From the NCBI GenBank assembly GCA_031277855.1, contig JAITLO010000013.1, positions 47,278-111,277 of the forward strand: 64,000 nucleotides of DNA. Direction: 5' to 3'. The stretch is from Acidovorax sp. (lineage in GTDB: Bacteria > Pseudomonadota > Gammaproteobacteria > Burkholderiales > Burkholderiaceae_C). Under the pieces are notes generated by a model. The model made no database searches. It worked only from the letters and a program-made list of their open reading frames with translations, and was not told where the DNA came from. The position numbers and the translations under genes were made by a program. Shown here one piece after another: positions 57,196-64,000 of this stretch; the first letter of the stretch is position 1, and every line of letters starts with the position of its first letter.

Positions 57196-57848
57196 AGGCT
57201 TTCCAGCTCCAATAAACTATTCCAGGGCAGGCCCTGCAAATCGTCGTAATGCGCCACCATCACCCAGCGGTTTTGCGCACCGGCCTGCTGTGCCAGCGCC
57301 TGGCGCAGATAGGCTGTCGAAGGGCGATCCAGCCCGGCGATGGGCTCGTCAATCAACACCACAGCCGCGCCACTGGCCAGGCCGGCGGCCATCCACAGCT
57401 TGCGCGCAGTGCCGGTGGACAGGGCCAGCCAGGGCTTGTCCAGCGCCGTCTCCAGCTGCCAGTGCTGCACATGGGTTTGCCATGTCGCCGCCTGCCACTG
57501 CGGCCAGAACGCTTGCTGTGCACCTACCCAGTCCCTGACCATTTGCTCAGGTTGCAAGCCGGGCTGGCGCGGGTCAACCCAAAAACAATCCCGCTCCCCC
57601 AAGGCCTGCCCCGCCAGCCGCACCGTGCCGGCTTGCGGCGGCTGGGCACCTGCCAGCACCCGCAGCAAGCTGCTCTTGCCCGCGCCACCCCCCCCTTGCA
57701 GCAAATGCAGGCCTGGCGCCCAGCCATGGTTCCAACCCTGGCACAGCTGCCAGGGCCCATGGCCAATTTCCAGGCCTTGCAGCTGCAGTTGATGTGGAAC
57801 AAATGGGCTTGCGGACGAATGCGAAAACTGGGGAACCTCGTTAGCCAT
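57180..57848 (-). CDS. ABC transporter ATP-binding protein, degenerate signature
   Basis: A 222-residue stand-alone ATPase. Walker A LLQGGGGAGKSSLLRVLAG near residue 50 and Walker B AAVVLIDEPIAGLD near 165 are intact. The signature, normally LSGGQ, is LSTGTARKLWMAAGLASG. No permease gene is adjacent, so its partner is unknown. CcmA-like and small lipoprotein exporters are possible relatives. The C terminus falls in a repeat element. The start is uncertain: ATG 57848 has a weak AGAG upstream, ATG 57881 adds 11 residues. Confidence 0.72.
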   Translation of the reverse strand: MANEVPQFSHSSASPFVPHQLQLQGLEIGHGPWQLCQGWNHGWAPGLHLLQGGGGAGKSSLLRVLAGAQPPQAGTVRLAGQALGERDCFWVDPRQPGLQPEQMVRDWVGAQQAFWPQWQAATWQTHVQHWQLETALDKPWLALSTGTARKLWMAAGLASGAAVVLIDEPIAGLDRPSTAYLRQALAQQAGAQNRWVMVAHYDDLQGLPWNSLLELESLPLSR

Positions 57849-57881
57849 GGAGAACTCTAGTTTTTGAGTGATGAGGGACAT

Positions 57882-58218
57882 GCCATTTTAGAAACCACTT
57901 CCTGGCCCAGAGACTGCACAATCTGCGCCCTTTAGAGCGTGTTGACGATCTCTACGCAGGCGCGTTGGAACGCAATCGGGATGAGTTCGAGTCGATGGGG
58001 CGCAGCTTGCACTCGTGTGCAAGCAAGAGCCAGCGCGAAGAAATCGCCCGATTTCGCTCCAACCCTTCGGGCCAGTGCCTTTGCGGGCGGTCTACGGCGT
58101 TGCGAATCCTCGCAATAGCGCGGCTATTGCTGCGGTATCGCGCCTTGTATCCCATCCCGCAAAGACACTGGCGCGCCACGAGGAGATCGTGAACACGCTC
58201 TTCCATAATTTCACGCCC
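57882..58218. other. Intergenic region filled by a MITE-like element
   Basis: 337 nt between the divergent ABC ATPase gene and the hypothetical gene at 58219. All but about 50 nt on the left and 17 nt on the right is the inverted-repeat element at 57934-58201. Promoters must therefore lie in or next to the element. Confidence 0.65.
57934..58201. mobile_element. MITE-like element with terminal inverted repeats and two hairpin domains
   Basis: The ends are inverted repeats: AGAGCGTGTTGACGATCTCT at 57934-57953 against AGAGCGTGTTCACGATCTCC read from 58201 inward. Inside, one domain pairs TTGGAACGCAATCGGG (57965-57980) with CCCGATTTCGCTCCAA (58047-58062) and contains GCTTGCAC/GTGCAAGC (58005-58024). 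A second pairs CCAGTGCCTTTGCGGG (58072-58087) with CCCGCAAAGACACTGG (58156-58171) and contains GCAATAGC/GCTATTGC (58112-58130). It encodes no transposase. No clear target duplication is seen. Confidence 0.75.
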
Positions 58219-58590
58219 ATGACCACCTCCCTGGACTATCTGATTTTTGACTACAGCGAAGACGACGAAGGCACTGCCACCTGGGATGCCATGGCCACCG
58301 TGCGCGCCGAGCGTCTACCGGCCTTGAAGCAGGAGGTTCTGCAAGTGCTGGGCTGGGCCGAGCAGCAATTTCCCCAGCAGCGCGGCGCCATCGATGAAGG
58401 TGCCACATGGGATTTCGACCTGAGCGCCAGCGACGCCGCAGGCCATGCCGTGGCACTGGAGGTGGATTTGCGCGCCCTCAGCCTGCGCCATCCGCCCATG
58501 GCCGATGGAGACTTGCTGACGCTCGCGCTGACCCTGACGGGGCGCGGCGCGTTTGCCGATGCTTTTGTGCAGCGCTTTGCCGTGGAATAA
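58219..58590 (+). CDS. Conserved-looking hypothetical protein
   Basis: A 123-residue acidic protein with no domain I recognise and no signal peptide or membrane segment. MTTSLDYLIFDYSEDDEGTA at the start and the ordered alternation of acidic helices and strands (WDFDLSASDAAGHAVALEVD, then LLTLALTLTGRGAFADAFVQ) suggest a folded small protein. Codon use is like its neighbours, so it is probably real. Its upstream region is the MITE-like element, and an IS5-family copy follows 71 nt after its stop. Confidence 0.65.
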   Translation: MTTSLDYLIFDYSEDDEGTATWDAMATVRAERLPALKQEVLQVLGWAEQQFPQQRGAIDEGATWDFDLSASDAAGHAVALEVDLRALSLRHPPMADGDLLTLALTLTGRGAFADAFVQRFAVE

Positions 58591-58593
58591 AAA

Positions 58594-58630
58594 AACCTGG
58601 GCCGCCGCAATGTGGCGTAGCCCAGGTTGC
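58594..58630. other. Hairpin after hypothetical gene
   Basis: AACCTGGGC and GCCCAGGTT form a 9-bp stem with an inner GCCGC-rich stem. The T-run is on the minus strand, so as an intrinsic terminator it would act on transcription entering from the IS side. On the plus strand no T-run follows. Confidence 0.5.
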
Positions 58631-58661
58631 TCCTGAGAGCGGGTATTCAGGCTCTCAGGAA

Positions 58662-59771
58662 GCTCTGCATAACTGCCCAACGCATGTGCTTGCACATGCG
58701 TGCCGGGTGCGGCAGCATCGCGGCCCATGCAGCAATCTGATCTCGGCCTGAATCTCTCCACCAAGAAGACACGCAAACGCGAATTCCTCGAGCAGATGCA
58801 GCAGGTCGTGCCGTGGAAGGACTTGGTGGCGTTGATTGCGCCCTACGCCCCCGAAGGGCGCCGAGGTCGGCCACCGTTTCCTGTTGAGATGCTGCTGCGT
58901 ATTCACTTCATGCAGCAGTGGTTCACGCTTAGCGATCCCTCCATGGAGGAAGCACTGCACGACATGCCGCTGTTTCGGGACTTCGCTGGCTTGTCATGGG
59001 ACAGTGCCACACCAGATGAGAGCACCATTCTGCGTTTCCGCCACTTACTGGAAACGCACAAGCTGGCCGAGCAAATCCTGAAGACAGTCACGGACTTGTT
59101 GGTGAATAAAAATCTGCTGTTGCGCACGGGCACCATCGTGGATGCCACGCTGATCGCTGCGCCCAGCTCTACCAAGAACAAGACCAAGTCTCGTGATCCA
59201 GAGATGCACCAGACCAAGAAAGGCAACCAGTGGTACTTCGGCATGAAGGCCCACATTGGCGTGGATGCAGATTCTGGCTTGGTGCACACCGTGCGTGGCA
59301 CCGCTGCCAATGTTGGCGATGTTGTACAAGCCAACAGCCTGCTACATGGTCAAGAAAGTGATGGATATGGCGATGCAGGCTACCAAGGAGCTGACAAACG
59401 CCCGGATATGCCCATGCAGACGCCGCAGCGCAAGCTGCGTTGGCATATCGCAATGAAGCGCAGCAAGCGCAAGGCTCTGGATCTACAGCAACCGATACCT
59501 GCCTTGCAAGAGCAACTTGAGCTGGTCAAGTCCAAGATTCGAGCCAAGGTCGAGCATCCATTCAGAGTGATCAAACGCCAGTTTGGCCACACCAAGGTTC
59601 GCTACCGAGGTTTGAGAAAGAACACCCAGCAGTTGCATACCCTGTTCGCCTTGGCGAACTTGTGGATGGCCCGTGCCCGCTTGCTGGTGAGCAGCCTATC
59701 CAAGCCTGTGATGGCAGCCTAAAAAGGCAAGATGCCCGCGAAACGCAGGCATCTTGGGAGCTATGGAGTGC
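58662..59771 (+). mobile_element. IS5-family insertion sequence
   Basis: About 1.1 kb carrying one transposase gene. Imperfect terminal inverted repeats are GCTCTGCATAACTGCC at 58662-58677 and GGGAGCTATGGAGTGC at 59756-59771 (12 of 16 complementary). I could not find a clear target-site duplication, so the exact ends may be off by a few bases. A hairpin AAGATGCC/GGCATCTT near the right end may insulate it. Confidence 0.7.
58727..59722 (+). CDS. IS5-family transposase
   Basis: A 331-residue, apparently intact DDE transposase. N-terminal domain LNLSTKKTRKREFLEQMQQV and LVALIAPYAPEGRRGRPPFP are typical of IS5-group enzymes, as is WDSATPDESTILRFRHLLE. Catalytic residues are likely the Asp in GTIVDATLIAAPSSTKNK, the Asp in GYGDAGYQGADKRPD and the Glu in KVEHPFRVIKRQFGHTKVRY. 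No frameshift is present, so it could be active. ATG 58727 is the family start. It lies between a hypothetical gene and a convergent amidase gene. Confidence 0.92.
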   Translation: MQQSDLGLNLSTKKTRKREFLEQMQQVVPWKDLVALIAPYAPEGRRGRPPFPVEMLLRIHFMQQWFTLSDPSMEEALHDMPLFRDFAGLSWDSATPDESTILRFRHLLETHKLAEQILKTVTDLLVNKNLLLRTGTIVDATLIAAPSSTKNKTKSRDPEMHQTKKGNQWYFGMKAHIGVDADSGLVHTVRGTAANVGDVVQANSLLHGQESDGYGDAGYQGADKRPDMPMQTPQRKLRWHIAMKRSKRKALDLQQPIPALQEQLELVKSKIRAKVEHPFRVIKRQFGHTKVRYRGLRKNTQQLHTLFALANLWMARARLLVSSLSKPVMAA

Positions 59772-59830
59772 GTGACGGAAGACTCATCCAGGCGCTACCA
59801 CGCTTGGATTCGCTTTATGCAGACCATCCC

Positions 59831-61000
59831 TCAGGGATTGAGTATCCCGGCAATGGCCGTGGCATGGGCATGCAGCGCATGGTCCTTCCCGGGCCGGCCT
59901 ATCAGCTGTATGCCCAAGGGCAGATCATGGGCCGAGCGTCCCACCGGCAGGTGCATGCTGGGCCAACCCAGCAAGGACCAGGGGCGGTTGGGCAAAGAGG
60001 AGCCTGTGCTCATCAGGCCCTGTGGCGCAGACCCCATGGCACTGGGGGCGATGATGCAGCTGGCAGAACCCAGCTCCTGGGTGAGCTGCAAGGCCAGCCG
60101 TGCACGTGCTTGCTGGGCGCGGGTATAGCTGTCCTGGTCCATGGCCAGACCCTGGGCAATGGCGGCCTTGAGCAAGGGGCTGAGCAAATGCTCGCTGGCC
60201 TGCAAGGTACCCAGCATGCCGCGGGCCAGCTCATAGCGCACCGTGAGCTGGTGCAGATCCGCCAGTTGCTGCAAATAGTTGGGCATGGCGTCGATGATGT
60301 CCACGCTCACACCATATTGCTGCAGCGTCATGGCGGCTTTTTCCAGCACCACCACGGCCTCGGGCTCCAGCTCGGGCCAGCCACGCACCAGCACCATCTT
60401 GCTGGGCAAAGCCAGGGCTGCGGGCGGCTGCTGGGTCAAGGTGCACAACAGCTGGCTGGACAGGGCCACATCGCGCGTGAACCAGCCAATGGTGTCCAGG
60501 GTTTCGGCCGTGACCATCATGCCCTGGCGGTGCACCAGCCCAAAGCTGGGCTTGAAGCCCACCACGCCGCAGTAAGCGGCAGGCCGCATCATGGAGCCAC
60601 CGGTTTGCGTGCCCAGGGCGAAGTCCACCATGCCAGCCGCCACCGCAGCGGCCGAGCCACTGGAAGAGCCCCCCGGCGTATGTTCCAGGGAATGTGGGTT
60701 GCGGGTGGGGCCGGGCTTGACGAAGGCGAATTCGGCCGTCACGGTCTTGCCTATGGGGGTGGCACCCGCAGCCCGCAGTTGGGCCACCACGGTGGCATCC
60801 CAATCCTTGGGCGTCTCGGGCAGGCCTTCGCAGCCGTAGCGTGTGGGCATGCCTTTGACATCCATCACATCTTTGACGCCAAACGTCAAACCTGCCAAAG
60901 GGCCGCTGACTGCCTGGGCCGCCTCCTGCATGGCTGGGAGCCATGCCCATGCCTTGATCTGGACCTCGGACATGAATCCGTGCCGCTGCCACTCCCACAT
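59831..61000 (-). CDS. Amidase-signature family protein
   Basis: A 389-residue Ser-cisSer-Lys hydrolase. The catalytic Lys lies in LTFGVKDVMDVKGMPTRYG near residue 43. HTPGGSSSGSAAAVAAGMVD near 112 holds the cis-Ser and FALGTQTGGSMMRPAAYCG near 132 the nucleophile Ser. It is shorter than GatA, so it is not a glutamyl-tRNA amidotransferase. Substrate unknown. It lies downstream of a Bug solute-binding gene, which suggests it handles an imported carboxylate amide or similar. The start is 61000 (GAGG upstream) or 61024. Confidence 0.85.
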   Translation of the reverse strand: MWEWQRHGFMSEVQIKAWAWLPAMQEAAQAVSGPLAGLTFGVKDVMDVKGMPTRYGCEGLPETPKDWDATVVAQLRAAGATPIGKTVTAEFAFVKPGPTRNPHSLEHTPGGSSSGSAAAVAAGMVDFALGTQTGGSMMRPAAYCGVVGFKPSFGLVHRQGMMVTAETLDTIGWFTRDVALSSQLLCTLTQQPPAALALPSKMVLVRGWPELEPEAVVVLEKAAMTLQQYGVSVDIIDAMPNYLQQLADLHQLTVRYELARGMLGTLQASEHLLSPLLKAAIAQGLAMDQDSYTRAQQARARLALQLTQELGSASCIIAPSAMGSAPQGLMSTGSSLPNRPWSLLGWPSMHLPVGRSAHDLPLGIQLIGRPGKDHALHAHATAIAGILNP

Positions 61001-61121
61001 ATGCACTACCTCTTCCTTATCCATGGCGCTGTGCGCCAGCCACCGCCCTGCATGGCCTGGCGGCCTCCCCCATCCCTAACGGGAGAGGGAAGCGGCCAGG
61101 GCGCTCAGGGCCGGGGCAACC

Positions 61122-62117
61122 TCAGTTCAGCTGAATACCGCGGTCCTTGATCAGCTGAGACCATTTCTGGGACTCGGCATCAATGAACTGCTTGAACTCC
61201 TGGGGCGTGCCGCCGGCCACTTCCGCGCCTTGCGACTCCACGACGGAGCGGTAGTTGCTGTCCTTCAATGCCTTGTTCACTGCGGCATTGAGGCGGTCGA
61301 TGATGTCCTTGGGCGTGCCTGCAGGAGCCACCACACCGAACCAGTTGAAGGCGACCATGCCTTTGACACCGAGCTCCTCAAAGGTGGGGGTATCGGGCAA
61401 GGACTTCAGGCGGGTCGGGCCGGCCACTGCCAAAGGCGTGATGCGCGGCTTGTCACCACCCACATAGCCCAGGAACAGGCTGGGCAGCTCCATATAAAAG
61501 TCGATGTTGCCGGCCATGAGGTCATTCAGCGCCGGTGCACCGCCGCGGTAAGGCACGTGCACGGCCTCCACCTTGGCCAGTTGCTTGAACAGCTCGGTGC
61601 TCAGGTGCGAGGCGCTGCCTGCACCCGTGGAGCCATAGCTCAGCGCATGGGTGGCTTTGCCTGCGATCAAGTCCTTGGCCGATTTGATGGAGCCATTGGT
61701 CTTGGCGGCCATCACCACGGCACCGCGCTCGATCAAGGCCACAGGCGCCAGATCTTTTTGCGGGTTGAACTGCATGGTCGATCCATACAAGTGGGCATTC
61801 ACAGACAGGGGTGCAAAATTGCCCAGGCCGATGGTGTAGCCATCGGGCTTGGCCTTGGCAATGGCCGTGGTGCCGATATTGCCGCTGGCACCGGGCTTGT
61901 TGTCCACCACCACGGTCACACCCAGCTCCTGCCCCATCAGCTGTGCCAGCTGGCGCGAGCGCGTGTCCGAGCTACCACCGGCCGCATAGGGAACAATGAA
62001 GGTAATGACCTGCTTGGGATAGGAGGCCTGCTGGCTGGCCGCTGCGGTTTGGCACAGGCTCAGTCCTGCAACACCCAGGGCCAGCAATTGAGCGACAGTG
62101 GTTCTGCGATTCCCCAT
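61122..62117 (-). CDS. Bug/TctC-family periplasmic solute-binding protein
   Basis: A 331-residue tripartite tricarboxylate transporter substrate receptor. The signal peptide is about 27 residues (RRTTVAQLLALGVAGLSLCQ, ending in Ala). The ligand-binding motifs ITFIVPYAAGGSSDTRSRQL near residue 38 and VVVDNKPGASGNIGTTAIAK near 70, plus VHVPYRGGAPALNDLMAGNI near 190, are typical. No TctA/TctB membrane genes are adjacent, as is common for the many Bug genes of Comamonadaceae and relatives. Ligand unknown. It is divergent from the LysR gene at 62275. Confidence 0.92.
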   Translation of the reverse strand: MGNRRTTVAQLLALGVAGLSLCQTAAASQQASYPKQVITFIVPYAAGGSSDTRSRQLAQLMGQELGVTVVVDNKPGASGNIGTTAIAKAKPDGYTIGLGNFAPLSVNAHLYGSTMQFNPQKDLAPVALIERGAVVMAAKTNGSIKSAKDLIAGKATHALSYGSTGAGSASHLSTELFKQLAKVEAVHVPYRGGAPALNDLMAGNIDFYMELPSLFLGYVGGDKPRITPLAVAGPTRLKSLPDTPTFEELGVKGMVAFNWFGVVAPAGTPKDIIDRLNAAVNKALKDSNYRSVVESQGAEVAGGTPQEFKQFIDAESQKWSQLIKDRGIQLN

Positions 62118-62177
62118 TTGAATGTCTCACTTCTACAATCTATTGTTGATAAGCCGCTGCATGAGCCGCTTGGGCAG

Positions 62178-62194
62178 AGCGTTTGTTGGACGCT
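62178..62194. promoter_or_regulatory. Dyad between Bug and LysR genes
   Basis: AGCGT and ACGCT are separated by 7 bp in the 157-nt divergent region, a plausible LysR-type binding box placed between the two starts. The assignment is by position and symmetry only. Confidence 0.4.
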
Positions 62195-62274
62195 TGAGGC
62201 AATAGTAGGAAACAGGAGAGCACCGGGTCCAATACCGCTTTTGGATGGATTGATATGGTGCGTGTCTTAATGTG

Positions 62275-63159
62275 ATGATCGATAGTCGCTTGCTGCGTGC
62301 GTTCAAGGCCGTGGCCGAAGAATTGCACTTTGGGCGTGCGGCCCAGAAACTGCACATGAGCCAGCCGCCCCTGAGCCTGAGCATTCGCCAGCTGGAGGAG
62401 CTGCTGGATGTGCCCTTGTTCGTGCGCACCACGCGCCATGTGCAGCTCACCAGCGCAGGCGCCGAGCTGCTGCAGCGCCTGCCTGACATCGAGGCCGCCT
62501 ACAACCTGGCCATAGAGGCCGTGCGACAGACCGGACTGGGCATGGAGGGCACGCTCAACGTGGCCCTCACCCCCACTGCGGCCTTCTCCCCGATTCCCCT
62601 GGTGCTGCGACGCTTTTGCGAGCAGTTTCCGCGTGTGCAGCTCACGCTCAAGGAAATGAATTCGCGCGACATGGGCCAGGCCCTGATGACCGGCCAGATC
62701 GATCTGGCCATTGCCAGACCGTTTGCCTGCAGCGACGCCCTGCGCTCCCAGGTGGTGTACCGGGAGCCCATGTTTCTGAGCCAGCCCACGGAAGACGTCA
62801 AGGAAGGCAGGCAGTCGGTCAGCCTGCAAGAGGCCTTGCAGACCCGCGTGATTGGCTACCACTCCAAGGACTCGCATTACTTCAGCGACCTGCTGGAGCG
62901 CCTGTTTGTGCAGGCAGACCTGCGCACCCGTCCCACTTTGCTGTCCATGGTGCCCACCATCTTGCTGCTGGTGGAAAGCGGCATGGGCACGGCCATTGTT
63001 CCCCACTCCCTGACGCGCTTGCGTGGGGATACGCTCACCCACCTCCCCATCAGCGGCATCGAACATGTTACGGCCGAGCTGGCTGCAGTCCACCGCAGCA
63101 ACGATGCCTCGGCCTGCATGCACAGCTTTTTGCGGCTGCTCAAGGAAAAACCGGCCTGA
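62275..63159 (+). CDS. LysR-type transcriptional regulator
   Basis: A 294-residue LysR regulator. HTH at residues 1-60 (LRAFKAVAEELHFGRAAQKL, then SQPPLSLSIRQLEELLDVPL) and a C-terminal effector domain (about 90-290). It is divergent from the Bug gene and probably controls it and the amidase. The effector is unknown. ATG 62275 is preferred; a GTG lies one codon upstream. Confidence 0.9.
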   Translation: MIDSRLLRAFKAVAEELHFGRAAQKLHMSQPPLSLSIRQLEELLDVPLFVRTTRHVQLTSAGAELLQRLPDIEAAYNLAIEAVRQTGLGMEGTLNVALTPTAAFSPIPLVLRRFCEQFPRVQLTLKEMNSRDMGQALMTGQIDLAIARPFACSDALRSQVVYREPMFLSQPTEDVKEGRQSVSLQEALQTRVIGYHSKDSHYFSDLLERLFVQADLRTRPTLLSMVPTILLLVESGMGTAIVPHSLTRLRGDTLTHLPISGIEHVTAELAAVHRSNDASACMHSFLRLLKEKPA

Positions 63160-63469
63160 TCACCATGCACACCACGCCGCACATTTCCATCTTGATGGTC
63201 TGCATGGGCAGCATGCGCGCAGAATCACATTTTCCACACACAAAAACCAAATAAAAACAATGACTTGCACAACCAATCGCACAGGCATTTATCGCTGTGG
63301 ATTGAGTGTTTTGTGTGCAAATAAAATCAATCACTTAGCACACAGTTAGGGTACACGTTGCGCCCTTACAGCTGATCCCGCGAAGAAAGACAAAGAGCCC
63401 CGGCATCCATCAGGGTGCCGGGGCTCTTTTTTCGTTTGGGGCCTACAGTCGACTTTCAGAAAATCAACA
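63160..63469. other. Gene-free region before the phage lysis genes
   Basis: 310 nt. The left half (63200-63350) is AT-rich, which contrasts with both flanks. The right half holds the terminator at 63393-63432. I see no tRNA or attachment repeat in it. Confidence 0.5.
63393..63432. terminator. Bidirectional terminator between LysR gene and phage genes
   Basis: A 13-bp stem AAGAGCCCCGGCA/TGCCGGGGCTCTT with a T-run on the plus side and T-rich sequence on the minus side, between the convergent ends at 63159 and 63470. Confidence 0.9.
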
Positions 63470-63964
63470 TCAGCGCGGCCACGCCTCCAGCATCAGTCGC
63501 GCATCAGCTGCGTGCCCATCAGCCTGGCGCGCGAGCTCTCCACCAGCTTCTGCCATACGCTGACCTCCTGCTGCCATTGCTTCGAATACGGCTGTGCAGG
63601 TGCTGGCGTACTCAGCGAGGGCGGGCTGGGCAGCGGCGCTGATGCGCCCGGGCAGGCCGGCGAAGTCGCCGCGCAACCCTGCAGTAGTGCTACGCAGATC
63701 GAGCAGCAGGCGGCCCAGGTCTTGCTGAGCCTGGGCGTTGCCTTGCTGGGCCTGCTGGAAAGTGGCGAGTGCATCATTGAATCCCTTCTGAAATCCGGCC
63801 ATGTCGGCCACGGCCTGATTGGCGCCGGCCAGCTCTGCGCCGGTCTGCTGGTGGGCCTGCTGTTCCAGCTTGAGGCCCATGCGCCAGCCCTGGGCAGTCC
63901 AGCCGGCGGCAAAGGCCGCGGCCAGCGCCAGGGCTGCCAGGATGGTTTTGCTGCGGCCCGTCAT
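63470..63964 (-). CDS. Phage lysis protein, Rz/i-spanin-like
   Basis: A 164-residue protein with one N-terminal membrane anchor (TILAALALAAAFAAGWTAQG, residues about 7-26) followed by a long Gln/Ala-rich coiled coil (TFQQAQQGNAQAQQDLGRLL). The C terminus ARQADGHAADARLMLEAWP is a pattern seen in DUF2514-type inner-membrane spanins of phages. The start at 63964 overlaps the stop of the preceding gene by 4 nt (ATGA), as usual for endolysin-spanin pairs. No outer spanin frame was recognised inside it. Confidence 0.62.
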   Translation of the reverse strand: MTGRSKTILAALALAAAFAAGWTAQGWRMGLKLEQQAHQQTGAELAGANQAVADMAGFQKGFNDALATFQQAQQGNAQAQQDLGRLLLDLRSTTAGLRGDFAGLPGRISAAAQPALAEYASTCTAVFEAMAAGGQRMAEAGGELARQADGHAADARLMLEAWPR

Positions 63965-64000
63965 GCCAGCCCACCCTCGCACAGCTGGCGTTCGGCCGCG
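63961..64000 (-). CDS. 3' end of a gene upstream of the spanin, probably phage endolysin
   Basis: Only the last 12 codons are in the window (reading AAERQLCEGGLA, then TGA). The basic-then-CEGGL-like ending and tight coupling with a spanin-like gene suggest a phage lysozyme. The sequence is too short to prove it. Confidence 0.35.
   Translation of the reverse strand, partial: AAERQLCEGGLA

Noticed and set aside
58594..58630. Terminator for the hypothetical gene at 58219
   Set aside because: The T-run is on the other strand, so in the gene's direction it lacks the intrinsic terminator tail.
63160..63400. tRNA or tmRNA gene serving as a prophage attachment site
   Set aside because: No cloverleaf-compatible stems or CCA-adjacent acceptor are visible.

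Overview
The window looks like about 64 kb of chromosome from a Comamonas-like betaproteobacterium (Comamonadaceae). It is GC-rich. It carries a betaproteobacterial TCA gene cluster and a complete protocatechuate 4,5-cleavage (pmd) operon with the gene order described for Comamonas. The species assignment is inference. I saw no rRNA, tRNA or CRISPR array.

Layout. 1-5486 (minus): mdh, tam, a CitE-like CoA-ester lyase, a secreted protein and acnB (its 3' end lies outside the window), in one tight operon. 5797-11771 (plus): a GntR/UTRA regulator, sdhCDAB, sdhE and gltA. Both blocks encode TCA enzymes or their helpers and are divided by one regulatory region with a perfect palindrome. 11880-21022 (minus): pmdUKEFDABC plus pobA, which take 4-hydroxybenzoate and protocatechuate through 4,5-ring cleavage to pyruvate and oxaloacetate. 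A divergent LysR gene (21132) is the likely regulator. 22310-30550: housekeeping genes (NDH-2, map, an EmrE-type pump, nitroreductase, cysE, trmJ, suhB, a fatty acid hydroxylase). 30640-35607 (minus): an AT-richer chaperone-usher fimbrial operon, probably acquired. 36267-45521: mutS, uppP, membrane proteins, a LytS/LytTR two-component pair, a small HTH protein, a heme-oxygenase-like di-iron candidate and a LysE exporter. 45578-55092 (minus): a four-gene MdtABC/TolC-type RND efflux operon. 55262-63159: an Anbu proteasome homologue, an alpha/beta hydrolase, an ABC ATPase, a MITE-like element, an IS5-family insertion, an amidase and a Bug solute-binding protein with a divergent LysR. 63470-64000 (minus): phage lysis genes, suggesting the edge of a prophage.

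The most unusual content is between the genes. Three copies of a repeat with a 93-nt core (25367, 39339, 56968) sit in convergent intergenic regions. Each lies 25-55 nt after the stop codon of one flanking gene, in a fixed orientation relative to that gene, and each folds into the same nested stem with paired, compensatory base changes. A second repeat family starts at or next to stop codons, and a related palindrome appears to have been inserted in frame into trmJ. A 268-bp element with terminal inverted repeats and two large internal hairpins lies next to the IS. The pmdB gene carries a 24-bp in-frame tandem repeat. All nine convergent gene pairs in the window are separated by some inverted repeat.
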